Positions 58,980 to 64,000 of a DNA stretch of 64,000 nt are shown here, one piece after another. Numbering within the stretch: position 1 is the first letter of the stretch; each line of letters opens with the position of its first letter. The notes beneath the pieces were generated by a model, which searched no databases, was not told the origin of the DNA, and was given only the letters and a program-made list of their open reading frames with translations. The stretch spans positions 121,548 to 185,547 of the forward strand of contig JAPCWD010000004.1 in assembly GCA_025943965.1 (NCBI GenBank), written 5' to 3'. Position numbers and translations under genes: made by a program. This DNA is from Synergistaceae bacterium DZ-S4 (GTDB lineage: Bacteria; Synergistota; Synergistia; Synergistales; Synergistaceae).

Positions 58980-59996
58980 TTGCTTACAGAGAGGCAGTTG
59001 GAAGTTGTACTTTCCGTGGTCTATGAATACATAAGAAGCGGTGAAAGCGTCGGCTCCCGCACTGTTTCCAAGCGTTATCTGACGGGTCACAGCTCTGCGA
59101 CGATCAGAAACGAGATGTCCGACCTTGAGGAAATGGGATTTCTGAAACAAACGCACACCTCCTCCGGAAGGATACCGACGACATTGGGTTACAGACTGTA
59201 TGTGGACTCCGTTCTGCAGAGGGTGGACTCTTCCAGGCACAATAAGGAATGGATAAAGAGCCTCGGAGAGCATCAGAGAGGTCTGGAGGGCGCGCTTGAG
59301 TCGGCATCAGACATCCTCAGCAGGGTGTCAAACTACGTGGGCGTGGCTGCGGTCACCCCTCTCGACAAAGTCAGATTTCAAAGGGTCGATTTTGTCAGAC
59401 TGGGAGAGAAGAACGTACTTCTTCTTGTGGTACTTCAGGGGGGGCTTGTGCACCAGAAAGTCATAAGCCTGCCTTGGGACATGACTCAGGAGTACCTGGA
59501 TGACCTTTCGAGAAGGATAAATGTCTTTGCCGGATGCGAATGGACTGAAATCAAGAACTCCCTGAAAGCGTACATAATGCAGGAACTCAGGGATTACAAA
59601 TCTGCCTGTGCCGCGGCGCTCCGTGAGCTGGAGGGGATAATGCTCTCTCCTTCAATGAAAGTATTCACCGGATCCATGAGCCACATGCTTAACCTGCCTG
59701 ATTTTCAGGATTTGGGGCGCATTCAGGCGCTCTATGAATTTCTTGAACAGGAAGAGGGAATGGCAGAACTGGTCAAGAGCTGTTCAATAGAGGGGATAAA
59801 TGTTGTCATAGGAGAAGAAAACGAATCCCCCGCAATGAAAAAATCAGCGCTGGTTGCTGTCTCCACGATATGCAACGGACAGATGGCAATGATCGGTGTG
59901 GTTGGCCCTGAGAGGATGGACTACGAAAAAGTCATCACAACTATTGATAGAGTACTTCGGACCATGGACCTTGAGTCTGAAGAGGAGGTTGAATAA
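58980..59996 (+). CDS. hrcA: Heat-inducible transcription repressor HrcA
   Basis: A 338-residue repressor that binds CIRCE elements and is tuned by GroEL. The N-terminal winged helix has 'YIRSGESVGSRTVSKRYLTGHSSATIRNEMSDLEEMGFLKQTHTSSGRIPTTLGYRLYVD' (pieces 'GESVGSRTVSKRY', 'SSATIRNEMSDLEEMGFL', 'SSGRIPTTLGYRLYVDS'), followed by the HrcA-specific C-terminal domain ('EENESPAMKKSALVAVSTI', 'VVGPERMDYEKVITTIDRV'). The TTG at 58980 gives the family-typical start 'MLTERQ' and has AGGA ten bases upstream; GTGs at 58971 and 58953 are less likely, the latter lying inside CIRCE. It is the first gene of the chaperone operon. Confidence 0.93.
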   Translation: MLTERQLEVVLSVVYEYIRSGESVGSRTVSKRYLTGHSSATIRNEMSDLEEMGFLKQTHTSSGRIPTTLGYRLYVDSVLQRVDSSRHNKEWIKSLGEHQRGLEGALESASDILSRVSNYVGVAAVTPLDKVRFQRVDFVRLGEKNVLLLVVLQGGLVHQKVISLPWDMTQEYLDDLSRRINVFAGCEWTEIKNSLKAYIMQELRDYKSACAAALRELEGIMLSPSMKVFTGSMSHMLNLPDFQDLGRIQALYEFLEQEEGMAELVKSCSIEGINVVIGEENESPAMKKSALVAVSTICNGQMAMIGVVGPERMDYEKVITTIDRVLRTMDLESEEEVE

Positions 59997-59998
59997 AG

Positions 59999-60577
59999 AT
60001 GAGAAGGATCAACAAAGATAATACGGAGCCCCCGCTTGGTGAGGAAAGGGTCGCGGATCCGATGCCTTTTGAAGAGCTGAAGGTGAAAGAAGCGGCAAGT
60101 GCCGGCAATGATACAGCAAAACTGACTGAAACTATAGAGGAAATGAAGAGGGAGATCAAATCTCTGACGGAAGAGGCTGCAAGGGCAAGGGCAGATTACT
60201 ACAACCTCAGGACCAGGGTAGAGAGAGACAGGGAGAAAAACTGTAAACTTGCAGCCGAAAGGTCTGTCGAAGAGCTGCTCCCCGTCTTCGAGAATCTTGA
60301 AAGGGTCTGCTGTGCCGTAGAGGATGAAGAGAGTAACCTCTACAAGGGCATAATGATGGTAACGAAGCAGTTTTATAAGGCGCTGGAAAATCTGGGCCTT
60401 GAGAGCATAGAAACGGAAGGTGACTTTGATCCGTCAGTACATGAGGCGGTATCGATGGAACCTGTAGACGATGAGTCCAGAGACGGATGTATTATCGGAA
60501 CGCTGAGAAAGGGATACAGACTTGCCGGACGCATCATAAGAGCGCCTCAGGTGAGAGTGGGAAAATACACCGGCTAG
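59999..60577 (+). CDS. grpE: Nucleotide exchange factor GrpE
   Basis: A 192-residue DnaK co-chaperone that exchanges ADP for ATP. A charged unstructured N-terminus leads into a long coiled coil ('TIEEMKREIKSLTEEAARARADYYNLRTRVERDREKN', pieces 'EEMKREIKSLTEEAARARAD'), the 'VEELLPVFENLERV' helix bundle and a beta-domain with 'LESIETEGDFDPSVHEAVS' and 'GTLRKGYRLAGRIIRAPQVRVGK' (piece 'LRKGYRLAGRIIRAPQVRV'). GAGGAGG precedes the ATG, which comes two bases after hrcA. Confidence 0.95.
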   Translation: MRRINKDNTEPPLGEERVADPMPFEELKVKEAASAGNDTAKLTETIEEMKREIKSLTEEAARARADYYNLRTRVERDREKNCKLAAERSVEELLPVFENLERVCCAVEDEESNLYKGIMMVTKQFYKALENLGLESIETEGDFDPSVHEAVSMEPVDDESRDGCIIGTLRKGYRLAGRIIRAPQVRVGKYTG

Positions 60578-60644
60578 GCACTCTAATAACATGGAAACAA
60601 GTAAAACAAAAAATATATATTTTATTCAAAAGGTGGAATGAGTT

Positions 60645-62483
60645 ATGGAAAAAATAATAGGGATAGACCTGGGTACGACCAACAGCTGTGTAGCGGTAAA
60701 AGAGGGGGATAACGTCACGGTCATCCCCAATCCGGAGGGAGGCAGGACAACGCCTTCTGTCGTCGCATTTACCAAAGACGGAAACGAGAGGCTCGTTGGG
60801 CAGCTCGCTAAGAGGCAGGCGATAGTCAACCCGGACCGGACCATTATTTCAATAAAAAGACAGATGGGCAGCGACCACAAAGTAACCATTGACGGACAGA
60901 AGTACACCCCCCAGCAGATCTCATCAATGATCCTCCAGAAGCTGAAGAGGGATGCGGAGGAATATCTGGGAACCGCCGTTTCCAAAGCGGTCATCACGTG
61001 CCCCGCATACTTTACCGATGCCCAAAGGCAGGCAACGAAAGATGCCGGCACCATCGCGGGACTCGAGGTGCTCAGGGTCATCAACGAACCGACAGCCGCG
61101 TGCCTCGCTTACGGAGTTGACAAGGAAGGGGACCACAAGATAATGGTCTTTGACCTTGGCGGGGGAACTTTTGACGTATCAATACTGGACGTAGGCGAAG
61201 GCGTTTTTGAGGTCCTTTCGACCTCCGGAGACAACATGCTGGGCGGAGACGACTGGGATGCAAAGGTAGTCAACTGGATGGCGGATGAATTCAGGAAGAC
61301 GGACGGAGTGGACCTGAGGAAGGACAAAATGGCAGCTCAGCGTCTTCGCGAGGCAGCTGAGAAGGCGAAGATAGAGCTCTCTTCAATGGCGGAGACATCG
61401 ATATCGCTGCCCTTCATCACAGCTGATCAGAACGGCCCCAAGCACCTTGAAATGACGCTTACGAGGGCGAAATTCGAAGAGCTGACGAGGGATCTTCTTG
61501 ACAGGACGGTCCAGCCCGTGCGTACCGCAATGAAGGATGCAGGTCTGCAGCCCTCAGATGTCGACAAGATACTTCTGGTTGGAGGATCCACGCGTATGCC
61601 GATGGTCCAGCGCAAGGTCAAAGAGCTTCTGGGCAAGGAGCCGACAAAGGGGATAAACCCTGACGAATGCGTTGCAGTAGGAGCGGCGATACAGGGAGCG
61701 ATCCTCTCGGGAGAGCACAAAGGGATAGTCCTGGTAGACGTTACGCCGCTCTCCCTTGGCCTTGAGACCCTTGGCGGAGTATTTACAAAGATAATAGAGA
61801 AGAACAGTGCGATACCTGTCTCCAAAAGCCAGGTCTTCACTACTGCGGCAGACAACCAGCCGCAGGTCGAAATACACGTTCTTCAGGGCGAAAGGGCGAT
61901 GGCGGGCGACAACGTTTCACTCGGAAGGTTCTTCCTTGACGGCATAGCGCCGGCTCCGAGGGGAATTCCTCAGATAGAGGTAACTTTCGACATAGACGCG
62001 AACGGTATCGTCAACGTCACAGCCAAGGACAAGGCTACCAGCAAGGTCCAGAACATAACGATCCAGTCATCGAGACTGTCGGACGCAGAGATAGACAAAA
62101 TGCGCCGTGATGCTGAAATGAACGAGGATGAGGACAGGAAGAAGAAAGAGCTTGTCGAGGCCAGGAATGAGGGCGACAGTGCTGCGTACAATGCTGAAAA
62201 AGCTTTGAAGGAACTAGGGGATGACGCAACATCCGAAGAAAAGGCTGCAGTTGAAGAAAAGATCAAGACCCTGAGAGACCTTCTGACAAGCGAAGACGCA
62301 TCGGCGATCAAGGCCGCGGTCGATGCCCTTATGAACGCCATGCACCCCATCTCACAGAAATCGTACGCAAAGGCACATGCGGCACAGGGCAATACTGCCG
62401 GTGCAGAGACAAATACGGACAACGGAGACTCAAACGGCGGAACTACTGTAGATGCGGAATTCCACGAAGAAGACAACCAATAA
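60645..62483 (+). CDS. dnaK: Chaperone protein DnaK (Hsp70)
   Basis: A 612-residue Hsp70. The ATPase domain has phosphate loop 1 '[13 protein letters not shown]', '[15 protein letters not shown]' and '[13 protein letters not shown]'; the substrate domain follows the linker '[19 protein letters not shown]', and the C-terminal lid is helical with a Gly/Asn-rich tail ending '[10 protein letters not shown]'. Length and motifs are standard for bacterial DnaK. AAAAGGTGG precedes the ATG. The 67-base gap after grpE is AT-rich and could hold a secondary promoter, though no clear one is seen. Confidence 0.97.
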   Translation: MEKIIGIDLGTTNSCVAVKEGDNVTVIPNPEGGRTTPSVVAFTKDGNERLVGQLAKRQAIVNPDRTIISIKRQMGSDHKVTIDGQKYTPQQISSMILQKLKRDAEEYLGTAVSKAVITCPAYFTDAQRQATKDAGTIAGLEVLRVINEPTAACLAYGVDKEGDHKIMVFDLGGGTFDVSILDVGEGVFEVLSTSGDNMLGGDDWDAKVVNWMADEFRKTDGVDLRKDKMAAQRLREAAEKAKIELSSMAETSISLPFITADQNGPKHLEMTLTRAKFEELTRDLLDRTVQPVRTAMKDAGLQPSDVDKILLVGGSTRMPMVQRKVKELLGKEPTKGINPDECVAVGAAIQGAILSGEHKGIVLVDVTPLSLGLETLGGVFTKIIEKNSAIPVSKSQVFTTAADNQPQVEIHVLQGERAMAGDNVSLGRFFLDGIAPAPRGIPQIEVTFDIDANGIVNVTAKDKATSKVQNITIQSSRLSDAEIDKMRRDAEMNEDEDRKKKELVEARNEGDSAAYNAEKALKELGDDATSEEKAAVEEKIKTLRDLLTSEDASAIKAAVDALMNAMHPISQKSYAKAHAAQGNTAGAETNTDNGDSNGGTTVDAEFHEEDNQ

Positions 62484-62500
62484 CGTGAGGTGAGGCGCGG

Positions 62501-63634
62501 ATGGCTGCTCCCGGCAAAAAGGACTACTATGAAATACTCGGTGTTGGACGGGGAGCCTCGGCCGACGAGATAAAAAAAGCATACCGCAAGCTGACCCGGA
62601 AATATCATCCTGACGCAAATCAGGGAGATTCTCAGGCAGAGAAAAAGTACAAAGAGATCAACGAGGCCAATGAAGTCCTGAGTGATCCACAGAAAAGGGC
62701 TCAGTATGACCAGTTCGGCTATGTGGGCGACATGCCTCCCGGAGGGGATTTCGGCGGCTTCGGTGGTTTCGGCGGGGCAGATTTCGGAGACCTTTTCGGA
62801 GACCTTTTCGGGAGCGCATTCAGCGGTGCCGGCAGGAGGACTGTTGACCCCAACGCTCCCCGCAGAGGAAACGACCTTGAATATACGATGCAGATCTCTC
62901 TTGAGGATGCATACAGGGGGATCACTAAGAAGATAGAGGTCCCGCGTCTTGAAACATGTCCCCACTGCGGAGGCAGCGGAGCCGAACCGGGCACCAATGC
63001 CGAAACATGCCCTACGTGCGGCGGGCGCGGACAGGTGCAGCAGACAGTCAACACGCCCTTCGGCCAGATGGCCCAGGTAACTGCCTGCCCGACATGCCAC
63101 GGCAAAGGCAAGGTGATCAAGGCCCCGTGCCGCGAATGCAGAGGACAGGGTCGGGTTAGAAAAAAGCATTCCGTCGATGTCAAGATACCCGCCGGTATAG
63201 ACACCGGAATAAGGCTGAGAGTATCCAGTCAGGGAGAGGCCGGGATCAACGGAGGCCCTTCGGGGGATCTTTTCCTGCTGATAGAGGTCAAGCCTGACAG
63301 AAGGTTCCAGCGGAAGGGCGACGACCTCAACACGTCGGTTGACATACTGTATCCGCAGGCGGTGCTTGGGTGTGAAGTAAAGATAGAGACTTTTGACGGC
63401 TCAGAAACACTTGATATCCCGGCCGGCACTCAGCCTGGATCAAAACTGCGCATAAAGGGAAGGGGCATGCCGAGGCTGCGCGGTAAGGGCAACGGAGATA
63501 TGAATATACTGGTCAGGGTGAGCATCAGCAAAGATCCTTCAGCCAAAGAGCGGGAACTCCTCGAACATATAGCAAAGGAGATGAAAGTCCCCGTAAAAAA
63601 CAAAGAGGGGTTTTTCGATAAGATAAAGAGGTAG
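62501..63634 (+). CDS. dnaJ: Chaperone protein DnaJ (Hsp40)
   Basis: A 377-residue type I J-protein that stimulates DnaK. The J domain (residues 4-68) carries HPD in '[10 protein letters not shown]', a Gly/Phe region follows ('[19 protein letters not shown]'), and the zinc region has four CxxCxGxG repeats: 'CPHCGGSG', 'CPTCGGRG', 'CPTCHGKG' and 'CRECRGQG'. The C-terminal substrate and dimer domains are complete ('[11 protein letters not shown]'). GAGGTGAGG precedes the ATG, 17 bases after dnaK. It is the last gene of the operon. Confidence 0.96.
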   Translation: MAAPGKKDYYEILGVGRGASADEIKKAYRKLTRKYHPDANQGDSQAEKKYKEINEANEVLSDPQKRAQYDQFGYVGDMPPGGDFGGFGGFGGADFGDLFGDLFGSAFSGAGRRTVDPNAPRRGNDLEYTMQISLEDAYRGITKKIEVPRLETCPHCGGSGAEPGTNAETCPTCGGRGQVQQTVNTPFGQMAQVTACPTCHGKGKVIKAPCRECRGQGRVRKKHSVDVKIPAGIDTGIRLRVSSQGEAGINGGPSGDLFLLIEVKPDRRFQRKGDDLNTSVDILYPQAVLGCEVKIETFDGSETLDIPAGTQPGSKLRIKGRGMPRLRGKGNGDMNILVRVSISKDPSAKERELLEHIAKEMKVPVKNKEGFFDKIKR

Positions 63635-63658
63635 AAATGAACCTGAACATGTGGATAT

Positions 63659-63710
63659 GAAAGCCGGACCGGATTTTTCGCCGAGAGGAGAAAACCCCGG
63701 TCCGGCTTTC
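63659..63710 (+). terminator. Long-stem hairpin after dnaJ
   Basis: GAAAGCCGGACCGG (63659-63672) pairs perfectly with CCGGTCCGGCTTTC (63697-63710) to give a 14-bp stem with a 24-nt loop. It begins 25 bases after the dnaJ stop and surely ends the heat-shock operon, although the following bases are not a T-run. Confidence 0.7.
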
Positions 63711-63896
63711 TAGTGGATGGCAAAGGCTGTTGTCATGTGATCGTCAATAGCTGATGAAAAAGTTATTTGGTATTTTTCTTAAAAACAGAAAATAAACCCC
63801 GTTGAGCTATAAATTCAAAATTTTGAATTCACAAACTATTCTTTCTTTACATATCCAACCGTGGAATATAGAATAGTCGTTGCTGAAAAACAGCGA

Positions 63897-63914
63897 TAGG
63901 ATCAATAGGATCAA
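63897..63914 (+). repeat. Tandem 9-bp repeat
   Basis: TAGGATCAA occurs twice head to tail (63897-63905 and 63906-63914) directly after a small hairpin. It could be an iteron-like binding site or a scar; there is nothing else to link it to a known element. Confidence 0.5.
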
Positions 63915-63932
63915 ATAGCGCCTAATTGCAAT

Positions 63933-63986
63933 GCCTGATTTTTGCCGTTTTGATTCAAATAGACGAGAATCAGGCTTGTTATTATT
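63933..63986 (+). terminator. Terminator-like hairpin near the window end
   Basis: GCCTGATT (63933-63940) pairs with AATCAGGC (63968-63975) across a 27-nt loop and is followed by TTGTTATTATTT. The long loop makes it a weak candidate; no gene directly upstream needs it. Confidence 0.4.
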
Positions 63987-64000
63987 TGAGACAAAAAAGC

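Larger units (their letters stand above)
63711..64000. other. AT-rich non-coding end of the window
   Basis: No credible gene is seen. The stretch contains an 18-bp perfect palindrome AATTCAAAATTTTGAATT (63812-63829), a short hairpin GCTG-AAAAA-CAGC (63882-63894), a 9-bp tandem repeat TAGGATCAA (63897-63914) and a terminator-like hairpin near its end. Its base composition is clearly more AT-rich than the chaperone operon. It may be the promoter-rich or element-border region of whatever lies beyond 64 kb. Confidence 0.5.

Noticed and set aside
61970..63169. Long minus-strand open frame opposite dnaK/dnaJ
   Set aside because: Antisense shadow of two certain genes, low-complexity Ser-rich translation and no ribosome binding site of note.

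Overview
The window reads as a chromosome segment of an anaerobic, amino-acid- or peptide-fermenting bacterium with an outer membrane. Signs of a diderm are an LpxL/HtrB-type lipid A acyltransferase, a complete RND efflux set with outer-membrane channel, and a secreted lytic transglycosylase. Signs of an anaerobic lifestyle are a phenylacetate-CoA-ligase-type enzyme, an M20 amidohydrolase, an iron alcohol dehydrogenase, citrate-lyase maturation genes and a YedF/cysteine-desulfurase selenium pair. Together with frequent GTG/TTG starts and roughly 50% GC, this suggests Synergistota; that placement is inference, since no rRNA or marker comparison was possible. No tRNA, rRNA, CRISPR array or intact insertion sequence was seen. 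Coding density is high and most genes lie in short operons with 1-20 bp gaps or 4-bp ATGA overlaps.

Layout. 1-6.0 kb: end of a PaaK-like ligase, RNase HI, a YbaK deacylase, iron alcohol dehydrogenase with prepilin peptidase, a 4-oxalocrotonate-tautomerase-like enzyme, lipid A acyltransferase and tyrS. 6.1-12.5 kb (minus): an unknown membrane-anchored protein, a beta-CASP RNase, a NarX/NarL-type two-component pair, an HD phosphohydrolase and a dCMP deaminase. 12.8-17.0 kb (minus): a tight operon of M20 amidohydrolase, acyl-CoA ligase, citC and citX. 17.2-24.7 kb (plus): a RarD permease, then a TetR regulator with an AcrR-like operator inside its own promoter, followed by adaptor, RND pump and outer-membrane channel. 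24.8-31.7 kb: SDR epimerase, YdcF-like protein, UPF0182 protein and three membrane or secreted proteins of unknown function.

31.9-35.4 kb: two tandem paralogous proteins, each a pyruvate/PEP-dikinase ATP-binding domain joined to a conserved C-terminal block in place of the usual phosphohistidine domain; this is the most unusual locus. 35.4-41.7 kb: TPR-like protein, a secreted unknown, a GH18 hydrolase, DUF2207 and LemA proteins, and two tiny membrane proteins. 41.8-48.8 kb: a sulfur/selenium-transfer neighbourhood (class V aminotransferase, YedF, MnmA, a ThiF/MoeB-like E1 enzyme) that also holds a CHASE4 protein with a degenerate HD-GYP domain, an M19 dipeptidase and an orphan HicB-like protein. 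48.8-55.5 kb: RpiR regulator, old-yellow-enzyme oxidoreductase, an overlapping XRE - ImmA - radical-SAM set, citG, a lytic transglycosylase and a second YbaK protein. 55.5-58.7 kb (minus): folate genes folP and folK with a histidine phosphatase. 58.9-63.6 kb: the heat-shock operon hrcA-grpE-dnaK-dnaJ behind a perfect CIRCE element. The last 300 bases are AT-rich and non-coding.

Functional links: citC, citX and citG make or activate the citrate lyase prosthetic group, yet no citD, citE or citF is present here. The efflux set looks self-contained and auto-repressed. YedF and the aminotransferase suggest selenium or sulfur mobilisation for labile-selenium enzymes, which would have to be encoded elsewhere.
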